A stretch of 64,000 nt of DNA, taken from Salinicola socius. GTDB taxonomy: Bacteria; Pseudomonadota; Gammaproteobacteria; Pseudomonadales; Halomonadaceae. Where the stretch lies: assembly GCF_001937195.1 (NCBI RefSeq), contig NZ_MSDO01000007.1, positions 62,001 through 126,000 of the forward strand, written 5' to 3'. Shown piece by piece: positions 44,663-57,400 of this stretch (position 1 is its first letter; every line of letters starts with the position of its first letter). The translations under genes were made by a program, and so were the position numbers. The notes under the pieces are model-generated. The model searched no databases, was not told the DNA's origin, and was given only the letters and a program-made list of their open reading frames with translations.

Positions 44663-45414
44663 TCGGCGAGGTCGAGCCGGTGGAGTTGCCCTCGCCACCC
44701 TTCAGGGCGGCGAGTGGCTATCACCAGCGCATCATCGCCCTCCGCCGCGATCAATTGACCTTCCGATGTCCAGAATCCGCTGCGTCCGATAGCAACCATG
44801 CCGCCGGACGCGGCGTTGTGGTTGGCCATGCCCACCAGCAGGTCATGACGCGCCGCCGTACGGCTGAGCTGCGCGGTATCGGCGGCATAGCCGCCCGCCG
44901 TGATCAACACACCGGCGAGATAGACCGTCGCACCCAGTGCCGCGCAATGCTCGGCGTGCTCGGGTGCATTGGTATCGGCACAGATGGCGATGGCAACTCG
45001 CTCTTCGCCGACATCCAGCAGGTAGTGCTTCTCGCCGGGTTCGAAAGTCGCCTCTTCCCCCGGATGCAGATGTCGCTTGGCGTAGGTCGAGACCTCGCCA
45101 TTCGCAGAGACGACCAGCGCACCTACCTGGGGCAGCTCATGACTCACCAGCGGTAGACCGGCGACGACACAGAGTTCATGGCGCTTTGCCGCTTCGACAA
45201 GACGCGCTAACCGAGGATCTTTTGGTGACAGCGCCAGCTCCGCAGCGAGAGCGGGCTCATATCCCGTCAGCGAAAGCTCGGGGAAGATGAGCACCCCTAC
45301 GCCAGCCGCGGCAGCCTCCTCGACCACGAGCAGATGACGTGCCATGTTGGCCTCGAAATCGCCGGCGACCGAGCTGATCTGCGCCAGGCCAAGGCTCAGC
45401 GGATCTCTCGTCAT
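44659..45414 (-). CDS. Carbon-nitrogen hydrolase (nitrilase superfamily)
   Basis: Cytosolic amidase/nitrilase-fold enzyme of 251 residues. The catalytic triad is visible as Glu46 (PELSLTGYE), Lys113 (YAKRHLHP) and Cys145 (ICADTNAPE). Substrates of this branch include omega-amides and carbamoyl compounds; none can be fixed here. The start overlaps the pyrC stop (ATGA), so the two are expressed together, but a pyrimidine role is only suggested by that linkage. Confidence 0.9.
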   Translation of the reverse strand: MTRDPLSLGLAQISSVAGDFEANMARHLLVVEEAAAAGVGVLIFPELSLTGYEPALAAELALSPKDPRLARLVEAAKRHELCVVAGLPLVSHELPQVGALVVSANGEVSTYAKRHLHPGEEATFEPGEKHYLLDVGEERVAIAICADTNAPEHAEHCAALGATVYLAGVLITAGGYAADTAQLSRTAARHDLLVGMANHNAASGGMVAIGRSGFWTSEGQLIAAEGDDALVIATRRPEGWRGQLHRLDLAD

Positions 45415-46463
45415 GCCTCCACCGCCACCGACCAGCTCAGAGATTCGCCAGCCTGGTAGGGGACGAAGGTATTGTCACCTTCGCCCACCGATTCGGCGAC
45501 CGGTGTCGGCTGGCGCGTCAGGGTGACATGACTTTCGTTGAGCGGCAGGCCGTAGAAGCGCGGGCCGTTCTCGGAACAGAACGCTTCGAAGTGTTCGAGC
45601 GCGCCTTCCTGCTCAAAGACGTCGGCGTAGACCGAGAGCGCCGCTTCGGCGTTGAACACGCCGGCGCAACCACAGGAGGTCTCCTTGGCGGCGGTGACGT
45701 GGGGCGCGGAGTCGGTGCCGAGGAAGAAGCGCGGGTGACCGCTGGCGACAGCCTGGCGCAGTGCCTGCTGGTGCTCGCCGCGCTTGAGAATCGGCAGGCA
45801 GTAAAGATGCGGTCGGATGCCGCCGACCAGCATGTCGTTGCGGTTCTGGGCCAGATGCTGCGGAGTCAGCGTGGCGCCCAGGAACTCGTCGCCTTCCAGC
45901 ACGAACTGGGCCGCTTCCCGGGTGGTAATGTGCTCAAACACGACCTTCAGCTCGGGGAACTGGCGGCGAATGTCGGTCATCACCTCGTCGATGAAATATT
46001 TCTCGCGATCGAAGATATCGATCTCGCCGCGCGTCACCTCGCCGTGAATCAGCAGCGGCATGCCGATCCGCTGCATCACTTCCAGCAGCGGATAGACGTC
46101 CTGAATCCGTTTGACGCCGTGCTGGGAGTTGGTGGTGGCGTTGGCCGGATAGAGCTTGGCCGCGGTGAACAGCCCATCGGCGTGGCCGCGCTCCAGCGTC
46201 TCGCGGTCGACGCTCTCGTTGAGATAGCAGGTCATCAGCGGGGTGAAATCGTGCCCGGCGGGAATCGCCGCCACGATGCGCCCGCGATAGGCGCTGGCCG
46301 CCTCGATCGTGGTCACCGGCGGCACCAGGTTGGGCATCACGATGGCGCGGGCAAACGTCCGGCTGGTATAGGGCAGCACCGTCTTCAGCACCTCGCCGTC
46401 ACGCAGATGCAGGTGCCAGTCGTCGGGGCGGCGGATGCGAAACGTGTCGGGCGAAGCGGTCAT
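45411..46463 (-). CDS. pyrC: Dihydroorotase PyrC (type II)
   Basis: Zinc enzyme of pyrimidine synthesis converting N-carbamoyl-aspartate to dihydroorotate, 350 residues against 348 in E. coli. [10 protein letters not shown] (HxH metal ligands), the carbamylated lysine region [18 protein letters not shown] and HITTRE are all present, plus GTDSAPH with the catalytic aspartate. AGGAG precedes the ATG. Confidence 0.96.
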   Translation of the reverse strand: MTASPDTFRIRRPDDWHLHLRDGEVLKTVLPYTSRTFARAIVMPNLVPPVTTIEAASAYRGRIVAAIPAGHDFTPLMTCYLNESVDRETLERGHADGLFTAAKLYPANATTNSQHGVKRIQDVYPLLEVMQRIGMPLLIHGEVTRGEIDIFDREKYFIDEVMTDIRRQFPELKVVFEHITTREAAQFVLEGDEFLGATLTPQHLAQNRNDMLVGGIRPHLYCLPILKRGEHQQALRQAVASGHPRFFLGTDSAPHVTAAKETSCGCAGVFNAEAALSVYADVFEQEGALEHFEAFCSENGPRFYGLPLNESHVTLTRQPTPVAESVGEGDNTFVPYQAGESLSWSVAVEA

Positions 46464-46530
46464 CGGGAACTCCTGGCAGTCGGTGGGACGAATCGGCGCT
46501 CATGATACCAGAGCCTGTCGCTCAGTCTGA

Positions 46531-48603
<2,073 letters not shown>

Positions 48604-48715
48604 ACCGCCATCGGCGGGCTCTTGTCAGATTACGCGCGACTCCAGTAGACTGCTCGGTCCCGCAGACCCCGCATCAGGGGGCGCGTTCACCCATTTTGGC
48701 AGCAGGGCTCCCCCC

Positions 48716-48973
48716 ATGGCACGAGTGACCGTCGAAGATTGTCTGGAACACATCGAGAACCGTTTCAAGCTGGTAATGATCTCGTCCCAGCGCGCCCGTC
48801 AGCTCGCACGCGGCTCCCGCGATGCGCTGCTGCCGTGGGAAAACGACAAGCCGACCGTGATGGCACTGCGCGAGATCGCCACCGGCCAGATCGGCGACAG
48901 CATTCTCGACGAGCCCGTCGAAGCCGCGCCGCCGCGCCCGCGCCCCGAGCCGACCCAGGAATACGACATCTGA
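48716..48973 (+). CDS. rpoZ: RNA polymerase omega subunit
   Basis: 85-residue omega subunit. [17 protein letters not shown] is the family start, and [10 protein letters not shown] is conserved. It lies about 110 bases after gmk and 120 before spoT, the standard order. Omega aids polymerase assembly and contributes to the ppGpp site, a functional link to the next gene. Confidence 0.97.
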   Translation: MARVTVEDCLEHIENRFKLVMISSQRARQLARGSRDALLPWENDKPTVMALREIATGQIGDSILDEPVEAAPPRPRPEPTQEYDI

Positions 48974-49094
48974 ACCCGGCTCCCGTCGCGACGCGCGGCC
49001 GTCAGTGCTGGCGCCACGATGTTCGAGGAACGGATTGCAGGACGAGTCGTCCATAACGGTTAGTCACACGGGTAGTCAAAAATAGGCGCGCCGC

Positions 49095-51251
49095 ATGTTC
49101 ACCATCGATGACCTGGCCGATCGTCTCGGCGGCTATCTCCCCGACGACGAGATTCAGCAGGTCAAGCGCGCCTTCTACTATGCCGAGCAGGCCCACGACG
49201 GTCAGCGGCGCCGCTCCGGCGAGCCCTACGTCACCCACCCGCTCGCCGTCGCCAATATTCTCGCCAACATGCACATGGATCATCAGAGCCTGATGGCCGC
49301 CATGCTGCACGATGTCATCGAAGATACCAGCGTCTCCCGGGAAGCCCTGGAAGCGCAGTTCGGCGAAGCCGTGGCGGAGCTGGTCGACGGCGTCTCGAAG
49401 CTGACCCAGATCACCTTCGAGGACAAGGCGGTCGCCCAGGCCGAGAACTTCCAGAAGATGGTCATGGCGATGTCCCGTGACATTCGGGTGATCATCGTCA
49501 AGCTCGCCGACCGCCTGCACAACATGCGCACGCTGGGTGCGCTGCGCCCGGACAAGAAACGCCGGATCGCCCGCGAAACCCTGGAAATCTATGCACGTAT
49601 CGCCGGGCGCCTGGGGATCAACACCATTCGTGTCGAGCTCGAGGATCTGTCGTTCCAGGCGATCCATCCGATGCGTTCCGAGCGCATCAAGCGCGCGGTG
49701 GCCAGCGCCCGCGGCAATCGCCGTTCGACCATGCGCCAGATCCAGACCAGCCTGCAGCGCCGGCTCGACGAGGACGATCTGACCGGCAGCGTGGTCGGGC
49801 GCCAGAAGCATCTGCTGTCGATCTATCGCAAGATGCACGATCAGCGCAAACCGTTCGCCGAGATCATGGACGTGTTCGGTTTCCGCATCATCACCGACAG
49901 CGTCGACAACTGCTATCGCGTGCTGGGCGCGGTGCACAACCTCTACAAGCCGGTGCCGGGGCGCTTCAAGGATTACATCGCGATTCCCAAGGCCAACGGC
50001 TACCAGAGCCTGCATACCACGCTGTTCGGGCCCAGCGGGATGCCGATCGAAGTGCAGATCCGCACCCGCGAGATGGAAGCGATGGCCAACAACGGCATCG
50101 CCGCCCACTGGCTCTACAAGGCGGGTCAGACCGAGCGCCCGATCGCTGCCGGCAGTCACGCCCGCGCCCGCGAATGGGTTCGCGGCCTGCTCGAGATGCA
50201 GCGCCATGCCGGCGACTCGCTGGAGTTCATCGAACACGTCAAGAACGACTTGTTCCCGGACGATGTCTACATCTTCACCCCCAAGGGCGACATCATGGAG
50301 TTGCCTCAGGGAGCGACGGCGGTCGACTTCGCCTACAGCGTGCATACCGATATCGGCAACAGCTGCATCGCCTGTCGTATCGATCGTCATCTGGCACCGC
50401 TGTCGACGCCGCTGGAGAGCGGTCAGACGCTGGAGATCATCACTGCGCCGGGCGCGCGCCCCAACCTGGCCTGGCTCAACTTCGTGATCACCGCCAAGGC
50501 ACGCTCGGCGATTCGCCATGCGCTGAAAAGTCAGCAGCGCAGCGAGGCGATCCACCTCGGACGGCGCCTGCTCAATCGCGCGCTGGGTGGCTTCGAGACC
50601 AGTCTCGAGAAACTGCCGACGGGCCGGCTCACGGCGCTGTTGAACGAGCTGGAACTCAAGACCGAGGACGATCTGCTCGAGACCATCGGCCTCGGCACCC
50701 GGCTGGCCCACACCACGGCACGACGCCTGGTCGCGAACGATCTGCCGCTCGAGGCCAACGCCGGCGAACGCAGCGCCGATCCGCTCCTGGACATCCGCCC
50801 GCACAACGGTCCGATCGTGATCAACGGCTCCGAGAGCATGTCGATCAGCTTCGCTCGCTGCTGCCACCCGCTACCGGGAGATCCGGTCATCGGCCATCTG
50901 TCGATCGGCAAGGGGATCGTCGTCCACCGGCATGAGTGTGGTAATCTCGACGAGTTGCGCGACGATCCCGACAAGCTGGTCTCGCTGACCTGGTCGAAGC
51001 AGATCGATCAGGATTTCCCGGTACCGCTGCGGATCGAAGTCGAGACTCGACGCGGCCTGATCGCCGAGCTGGCCAGCCTGATCACCGACGCCGACGCCAA
51101 TATCGAGCGCATCGGCATCGAGGAACGCGATGCCAGGCTCTCGATCGTCAATCTGACCATTCTGGTCAAGGGCCGCATTCATCTGGCGCGAATCATCAAG
51201 CGCTTGCGTAACCTGAATCATATCGGCCGCATCGTTCGCGCCCGAAACTAA
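49095..51251 (+). CDS. spoT: Bifunctional (p)ppGpp synthetase/hydrolase SpoT
   Basis: Stringent-response enzyme of 718 residues. The HD hydrolase domain is intact (THPLAVANILANMHMDHQ, AAMLHDVIEDT, LADRLHNMRTL). The synthetase domain has RFKDYIAIPKANGYQSLHTT, and FGFRII rather than the acidic stretch of strong synthetases, as usual for SpoT. A TGS domain (DVYIFTPKGDIMELP) and a C-terminal ACT domain (LRIEVETRRGLIAELASLI) follow. Conserved CCHPLPGD lies between them. A strong terminator follows. Confidence 0.97.
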   Translation: MFTIDDLADRLGGYLPDDEIQQVKRAFYYAEQAHDGQRRRSGEPYVTHPLAVANILANMHMDHQSLMAAMLHDVIEDTSVSREALEAQFGEAVAELVDGVSKLTQITFEDKAVAQAENFQKMVMAMSRDIRVIIVKLADRLHNMRTLGALRPDKKRRIARETLEIYARIAGRLGINTIRVELEDLSFQAIHPMRSERIKRAVASARGNRRSTMRQIQTSLQRRLDEDDLTGSVVGRQKHLLSIYRKMHDQRKPFAEIMDVFGFRIITDSVDNCYRVLGAVHNLYKPVPGRFKDYIAIPKANGYQSLHTTLFGPSGMPIEVQIRTREMEAMANNGIAAHWLYKAGQTERPIAAGSHARAREWVRGLLEMQRHAGDSLEFIEHVKNDLFPDDVYIFTPKGDIMELPQGATAVDFAYSVHTDIGNSCIACRIDRHLAPLSTPLESGQTLEIITAPGARPNLAWLNFVITAKARSAIRHALKSQQRSEAIHLGRRLLNRALGGFETSLEKLPTGRLTALLNELELKTEDDLLETIGLGTRLAHTTARRLVANDLPLEANAGERSADPLLDIRPHNGPIVINGSESMSISFARCCHPLPGDPVIGHLSIGKGIVVHRHECGNLDELRDDPDKLVSLTWSKQIDQDFPVPLRIEVETRRGLIAELASLITDADANIERIGIEERDARLSIVNLTILVKGRIHLARIIKRLRNLNHIGRIVRARN

Positions 51252-51261
51252 TCGGTAAAAG

Positions 51262-51300
51262 CTGCCCCGCCGCGTCATGCGCGGCGGGGCAGTGTTTTTT
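51262..51300 (+). terminator. Rho-independent terminator after spoT
   Basis: A perfect 13-bp stem CTGCCCCGCCGCG with its complement, loop TCATG, then GTG and six T. It ends the gmk-rpoZ-spoT transcript, implying ridA has its own promoter in the following 68 bases. Confidence 0.95.
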
Positions 51301-51368
51301 CACGATGGCAATGCCATTGAAAAAGTATTTATGAGAAGACGCTAGATAAAGAAACTGGAGGGTACGCC

Positions 51369-51758
51369 ATGAGCAACAAAGCCGTCATCAATACCGACAA
51401 CGCCCCGGCCGCCATCGGCCCTTATTCCCAGGCGATCAAGTCGGGCAATACCGTCTATCTCTCGGGCCAGATTCCGCTAGATCCGAAGACCATGGAACTG
51501 GTCTCTCAGGAATTCGAGGCTCAGGCACGGCAGGTATTCACCAACATGGCCGCCGTATGTCAGGAAGCCGCCGGGTCGCTGCAGGATATCGTCAAGCTCA
51601 ACCTCTACCTGACCGATCTCGACAACTTCGCCGTGGTCAACAAGGTGATGGAAGAGTTCTTCCGGCCGCCGTTCCCGGCTCGTGCCGCAGTCGGTGTCAA
51701 GCAGCTGCCCAAGGGCAGCCAGGTGGAAGCCGAAGCCGTGATGGTCATCGGCGACTGA
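51369..51758 (+). CDS. ridA: RidA, 2-iminopropanoate/enamine deaminase
   Basis: 129-residue trimeric deaminase of the YjgF/YER057c/UK114 family that clears reactive enamines and imines from PLP enzymes. [24 protein letters not shown] is the family start, and the active-site arginine and glutamate occur in [34 protein letters not shown] precedes the ATG. Confidence 0.96.
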   Translation: MSNKAVINTDNAPAAIGPYSQAIKSGNTVYLSGQIPLDPKTMELVSQEFEAQARQVFTNMAAVCQEAAGSLQDIVKLNLYLTDLDNFAVVNKVMEEFFRPPFPARAAVGVKQLPKGSQVEAEAVMVIGD

Positions 51759-51801
51759 GATCGCACCGCGAGGGTCGCCCGAGACTGACGGCGCGGCGCG
51801 T

Positions 51802-52773
51802 TCAGGCGCGCGCGGCCTCGGGCAACTCGCCGCGCAGCTTGCTCACGTCCGCCCGCGGCGGCACACCGAACAACCGGCTGTATTCGCGGCTGAAGTGGGA
51901 AGGGCTGCCGTAACCCACGCGGAAACTGGCGGTGGCTGCCTCCATGCCTTCCGCCAGCATCAATCGCCGCGCCTCGTGCAGCCGCAGCTTCTTCTGGAAC
52001 TGCACCGGCGACATCCGCGTGACCTGCTTGAAACTGTGGAACAGCGACGACTCACTCATGTTGACCATGTCCGCCAGATCGCGAACGCGCAGCGGCTCAG
52101 TGAAACGATCCTTGAGCACCGCGATCACCTTGGAAATACGGTGCGTCTGGGTGTCCGCCATCGCGAACTTGCGCATGTGCAGACCGATCTCCCCGATCAG
52201 CGCACGATAGAAGATCTCTCGTCGCACCAGCGGCGCAAGCATTCGAATGTCCTGCTGCGGCGAATCGAGCAGCGTCACTAGCCGCAGTATCGCCTCCACC
52301 AGCCCCTTCTCCGCCTGTACCCGACTTAAACCACAAGCATTCTCGGGGCACTCCTGCTGCTCCGTGCCGCCGAGCCCCTCGCCCAGCGCCAGCACCAGAT
52401 CGGTGATCTCCTGGGGTTCGACAGTGATTTTCAGACCCAGATAGGGTTTGTCCGGTGACGCCTCGGTGACCTTGCCCAGTACCGGCAGATGCACTGCCGA
52501 CACCATGCAGCTCAGCGGGCCGTAATCGATCTGCCGGTCCCCCAGCCATACCGTCTTGCTACCCTGCGCGATCAGGCAGAGCGAAGGGTCGTACACGGTG
52601 GAACCGATGCAGTTGTTGATGGAGGAATCGGCTCGCACCAGCTCCAGCCCCGGCACCGCGGTGGTGGTCAGACCCTCCTGGTGCGTCCATTGACGGATCT
52701 GCAACGCCAGAGTATCCGCCAATCGTCCAAGTTCATCGTCAAGCGTTTCGAAGACAGGTTGAACGACACTCAC
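51802..52773 (-). CDS. AraC family regulator (AraC_N type), probable efflux activator
   Basis: AraC-type regulator of 323 residues with the PF06719 N-terminal domain (DPSLCLIAQGSKTVWLGDRQIDYGPLSCMVSAVHLPV near residues 62-98) and two C-terminal helix-turn-helix motifs (VRDLADMVNMSESSLFHSFK, ATASFRVGYGSPSHFSREY). It is divergent from the MexEF-type pump genes and is their probable regulator, although in Pseudomonas the equivalent regulator MexT is LysR-type. Effector unknown. Confidence 0.9.
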   Translation of the reverse strand: MSVVQPVFETLDDELGRLADTLALQIRQWTHQEGLTTTAVPGLELVRADSSINNCIGSTVYDPSLCLIAQGSKTVWLGDRQIDYGPLSCMVSAVHLPVLGKVTEASPDKPYLGLKITVEPQEITDLVLALGEGLGGTEQQECPENACGLSRVQAEKGLVEAILRLVTLLDSPQQDIRMLAPLVRREIFYRALIGEIGLHMRKFAMADTQTHRISKVIAVLKDRFTEPLRVRDLADMVNMSESSLFHSFKQVTRMSPVQFQKKLRLHEARRLMLAEGMEAATASFRVGYGSPSHFSREYSRLFGVPPRADVSKLRGELPEAARA

Positions 52774-52834
52774 GACTTCACCTCTCGCTTGCTGGTCTGA
52801 TGGTCATCTTGAGACAAATCGCGATTATATGCCT

Positions 52835-52863
52835 GCTTTCTGGCTTTCTGATGACAGAAAGCC
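52835..52863. promoter_or_regulatory. Operator-like cluster in the AraC-efflux intergenic region
   Basis: GCTTTCTG occurs twice in tandem (52835-52850), and its second copy forms an inverted repeat GGCTTTCT-GATGAC-AGAAAGCC (52842-52863). It lies about 70 bases before the AraC start in a 394-base gap. A GCCAACC/GGTTGGC hairpin (53063-53081) lies nearer the pump genes. Nothing coding was seen in the gap. Confidence 0.6.
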
Positions 52864-53167
52864 GATATCTGCAGGATTGGGCAAGACCTTTGAAGGAACG
52901 GGCAATCATGCCCCGATGCCAATCCCGCACAGCCGGAAGCTGACACGCTCCCTTCCGCAGATCCACCATGTCGACAGAATTAGGCAATCAATGACGAGGA
53001 ATCCGATAACGCCCGCGCTTGCCTGAACCCTACAGTGATCGTCCTATCCGGTGCCCATGCTCGCCAACCCCAGAGGTTGGCTGGTGCGTTTTCGGGCCTG
53101 ACTCGCGCGATCTCTGGGCTGATTTTCACCGATCGCGACCGGAAACAGTCAACGCGGGGTCAAGGAA

Positions 53168-54349
53168 ATGCAGAAATACAACGAAAAGCGCGTGTCGACG
53201 GCAAGTCTGTCTCGCGGATTGGGCGTATTGCTCGTCATCGCATTGATCGCCGGTTGCGATGCCCGGGGCGAAGCGCAAACCGCCAGTGCGCCGCCGCCGC
53301 CGGCAGTAGATGTCGCAACGGTGCTGGTGGAACCCGTCACGCTGCGGGAAACCTTCACCGGTCGCGTGGCGTCACCGCAGACCGTAGAGTTGCGGCCGCG
53401 AGTCAGTGGCTATATCGACGAAGTCGCCTTCGAAGAAGGGGAACTGGTCGAGGCCGGCGACCTGCTGTTTCGTATCGATCCCCGTCCCTACGAAGCCCGG
53501 GTACAGGCCGCCAAGGCCTCATTGGCTCAGGCGCAGAGTCAACGCCGGCTTACCGAGGTCGAGGCCGGCCGATCCCGCCAGCTGATCCAGAAACACATGA
53601 TCTCCCAGGAGCAGCACGACCAGCGTCAGGCGGCAGCGCTCAATGCCCGAGCGCAGCAGGCGGAAGCCGAAGCCGCGCTGACCAGTGCCGAGCTGGATCT
53701 GCAGTACACCCGCGTCACCGCGCCGGTAACGGGACGCACCGGACGTGCCATGGTCACCAAGGGCAACCTCGCCAGTGCCGATCAGTCGGTGCTGACCACG
53801 CTGGTGTCGGTCGATCCGCTGTACGTCTATTTCGACAGCAACGAAGCCGAAGCCCCCAGCGCTCAAGCACTGCTGAATCAAGGCAAGACCGCCACGCTAC
53901 GCATCGGGCTGACCGGCGAGACAGGGTTCCCTCACCAGGGACAGCTGGATTTCGTCGACAACCAGATCAACGCGGATACCGGCACTCTGCGCTACCGAGC
54001 GGTTCTGCCCAACCCGGATGGCGCCTTCCGACCCGGCCAGTTCGCGCGGGTGGAAATGCCCGTGGCCCATCTGGCAGAGGCGATGCTGGTGAACCGCAAG
54101 GCAGTGCTCGCCAATCAGGACCGGCGCTTCGTCTACGTGGTCGGCGACGACAATACCGTGACGCCGCGCCAGATCGAGACCGGCCGCGAAGTGGGGGATC
54201 TAATCGTGGTTCGCGAAGGCCTCAAGGCGGGTGAACGCGTGATCGTCAACGGCACCCAGAAGGTCCTCGCGCCGGGGATGCCGGTCGCGCCCAATCCGAT
54301 CGCCATGCGTGAGCCGGCCGTCGGCAACGATGTCGCCACCCGATCCTGA
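53168..54349 (+). CDS. RND efflux periplasmic adaptor (MexE-like lipoprotein)
   Basis: Membrane-fusion protein of 393 residues. The lipobox LIAGC places the lipidated cysteine near residue 33. It has the two biotinyl-lipoyl halves (VELRPRVSGYIDEVAFEEGELVEAGD, then YTRVTAPVTGRTGRAMVTKGNL) around a coiled-coil hairpin, and a C-terminal beta-barrel. It joins the inner-membrane pump to an outer-membrane channel, and is first in the two-gene operon. AAGGAA precedes the ATG. Confidence 0.92.
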   Translation: MQKYNEKRVSTASLSRGLGVLLVIALIAGCDARGEAQTASAPPPPAVDVATVLVEPVTLRETFTGRVASPQTVELRPRVSGYIDEVAFEEGELVEAGDLLFRIDPRPYEARVQAAKASLAQAQSQRRLTEVEAGRSRQLIQKHMISQEQHDQRQAAALNARAQQAEAEAALTSAELDLQYTRVTAPVTGRTGRAMVTKGNLASADQSVLTTLVSVDPLYVYFDSNEAEAPSAQALLNQGKTATLRIGLTGETGFPHQGQLDFVDNQINADTGTLRYRAVLPNPDGAFRPGQFARVEMPVAHLAEAMLVNRKAVLANQDRRFVYVVGDDNTVTPRQIETGREVGDLIVVREGLKAGERVIVNGTQKVLAPGMPVAPNPIAMREPAVGNDVATRS

Positions 54350-54451
54350 GAAAGCCGCGCGCCGATCGACTCAACGCGTCCTGAAGCACTTCTCTCCTTC
54401 CGAATGACAAGACGCGGCGGGCATCGTCCCCGCCGCTCAGGAGCCTCTGTC

Positions 54452-57400
54452 ATGAACTTTTCCCGCTTTTTCGTGGACCGGCCGATCTTCGCCGCGGTGC
54501 TGTCCATCGTCATCTTCGCGGTGGGCGCGATCTCCATCCCCAATCTGCCGATCGGGGAGTATCCGGAGGTGGTGCCGCCCTCGGTGCTGGTCCGCACGAC
54601 CTATCCCGGCGCCAACCCCAAGGAGATCGCGGAGACCGTGGCCACGCCGCTGGAGGAGGCGATCACCGGCGTCGAGAACATGATGTACTACAAGTCCGTG
54701 GCCGGCTCCGATGGCGTGCTGCAGATGACCATCACCTTCCAGCCCGGCACCGATCCCGAGCAGGCGACCGTACGCGTCCAGAACCGGGTCAGCCAGGCGC
54801 TGGCAAGACTGCCGGAAGCGGTGCGGCGACAGGGCGTGACCACCCAGAAGCAGTCCCCCACCTTCCTGATGGTGGTCCACCTGGTGTCGCCGGATGACAG
54901 CTACGACACGCTCTACCTGCGCAACTACGCGCGCCTGCACGTGCGCGACCAGTTGGCGAAGATCTCTGGCGTCGGCGAGGCGCAGCTGTTCGGCGGCGGC
55001 GACTACGCCATGCGCGCCTGGCTGGACCCCGATCGCATCGCTTCCCATGGCCTGACCGCCGGCGACGTGGTCGCGGCCATGCGCGAGCAGAACGTCCAGG
55101 TCTCCGCCGGTCAGATCGGTGCCGAGCCCACCCCGCATAGTGATTTCCTGACCCTGATCAATGCCAAGGGCCGCCTGTCCACCGAGCAGGAGTTCGGCAA
55201 CATCGTGCTCAAGGTCGGCGCGGACGGCGAAGTCCTGCGGCTGCGGGACGTCGCTCGTCTGGAATTGGGCGCAGGCGACTACACGCTGCGCGCCAGCCTC
55301 GACGGCAAGGATGCAGTGGCGATCGGTATCTTCCAGTCGCCCGGCGCCAATGCGCTGCAGATCCGCGACCAGGTGATCCGTACCATGGACGAGCTGGCCA
55401 CCCAGTTCCCGCCGGGAGTGGAGTATCGCACCGTCTATGACACCACGCTGTTCGTGACCGACTCGATCCGCTCGGTGATTCAGACGCTGCTGGAAGCGAT
55501 CCTGCTGGTGGTGCTGGTGGTAACGCTGTTCCTGCAAACCTGGCGCGCCTCGCTGATTCCGCTGCTGGCGGTGCCGGTCTCGGTGGTGGGCACGTTCTCG
55601 GTGCTGTTGCTGCTGGGGTATTCGATCAACACGCTGACGCTGTTCGGGCTGGTGCTGGCGATCGGCATCGTCGTCGACGACGCCATCGTGGTGGTGGAGA
55701 ACGTGGAGCGCAACATCGGCCAGGGACTGGCACCGCGAGCCGCCGCCCACCAGGCGATGCGCGAGGTCTCCGGCCCGATCGTCGCCATCGGTCTGGTGCT
55801 GTGTGCAGTGTTCGTGCCGATGGCGTTCCTGTCCGGCGTCACCGGCCAGTTCTACCGCCAGTTCGCGGTGACCATCGCCATCTCCACCGTGATCTCCACC
55901 GTCAACTCGTTGACGCTCTCGCCGGCGCTGGCCGCGATGCTGCTCAGGCCTCACGACGCCCCGAAAGATCGCCTGACCCTAGTGATCGACTTTCTGTTCG
56001 GGTGGCTGTTCAGACCGTTCAACCGCTTCTTCAACGCCGGCTCGAATCGCTACCAGGGCGTGGTCTCGGGCAGCCTGCGCCGTCGCGGCGCGGTGTTCCT
56101 GGTCTATCTGATTCTGCTGGGCACCACCGGCTATCTGTTCAAGCTGGTGCCGCCGGGGTTCATCCCGGTCCAGGACAAGATGTACCTGATCGCCGGCGTG
56201 AAACTGCCGGAGGGCGCCTCGCTGGAGCGCACCGATGATCTGCTGCGCCAGGTGGTGGATATCGCCATGGAGACCGACGGCGTCGAGCACGCGATCTCGT
56301 TCCCGGGGCTCAACGCGCTGCAGTTCACCAACACCGCCAACACCGGGCTGGCGTTTCTGACCCTGAAGCCGTTCGATCAGCGCACCCGCACCGCGGCGGA
56401 GATCAACGCCGAGATCGCGGGCAAGATCAGTGGCCTCAAGGACGGCATCGCGTTCTCGTTCATGCCGCCGCCGATCCTCGGGCTAGGCAACGGTTCGGGC
56501 TATCAGCTGTTCATCGAGGATCGCGGCGGACTCGGCTACGGCCCGCTGCAGGAAGCGGTGACCGCGTTCCAGGGCGCGGTGGTGCAGACGCCGGGGATGA
56601 GCTATCCGATCACCAGCTATCAGGCCAACGTGCCCCAGCTCGATGCCGAGGTGGACCGACTCAAGGCCAAGACCCAGGGCGTGGCGGTGAGCGACCTGTT
56701 CGATACCCTGCAGACCTATCTGGGATCCACTTACGTCAACGATTTCAATACGTTCGGCCGCACCTGGCAGGTCATCGCCCAGGCCGATGCCCCCTACCGC
56801 GACAGCGTCGAGGATATCGCCCGGCTGCGCACCCGCAACGCCCAGGGCGAGATGGTGCCGATCGGCTCGATGATCGATATCCATCAGAGCTTCGGCCCCG
56901 ATCCGGTGCTGCGTTTCAACGGCTACCCGGCCGCGGATCTGGCCGGCGAAGCCGACCCCCGGGTGCTCTCGTCGCCTCAGGCGATGAGCGCCTTGACCGA
57001 TATCGGCGAGCGCGTACTGCCGGATGGCATCGACTTCGAATGGACCGACCTGAGCTATCAGCAGTCCACTCAGGGCAACGCCGCGCTGGTGGTATTCCCG
57101 CTGGCGGTCATGCTGGTGTTCCTGGTGCTGGCCGCGCTCTACGAGAGCTGGACATTGCCGCTGGCGGTGATCCTGATCGTGCCGATGTGTCTGCTGTCGG
57201 CACTCGTCGGCGTCAAGATTTCCGGCGGCGACACCAACGTCTTCGTCCAGGTGGGCCTGGTGGTGCTGATCGGGCTGGCCTGCAAGAACGCCATCCTGAT
57301 CGTCGAATTCGCCCGCGAGCTCGAGTTCCAGGGTCGCAGCGTGGTGGAAGCGGCGCTGGAAGCCTGCCGGCTGCGTCCGATCATCATGACCTCGATCACC

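Noticed and set aside
53035-54234. Long frame overlapping the MexE-like adaptor
   Set aside because: Arg/Ser/Gly-rich shadow; the adaptor frame has a lipobox and conserved domains.
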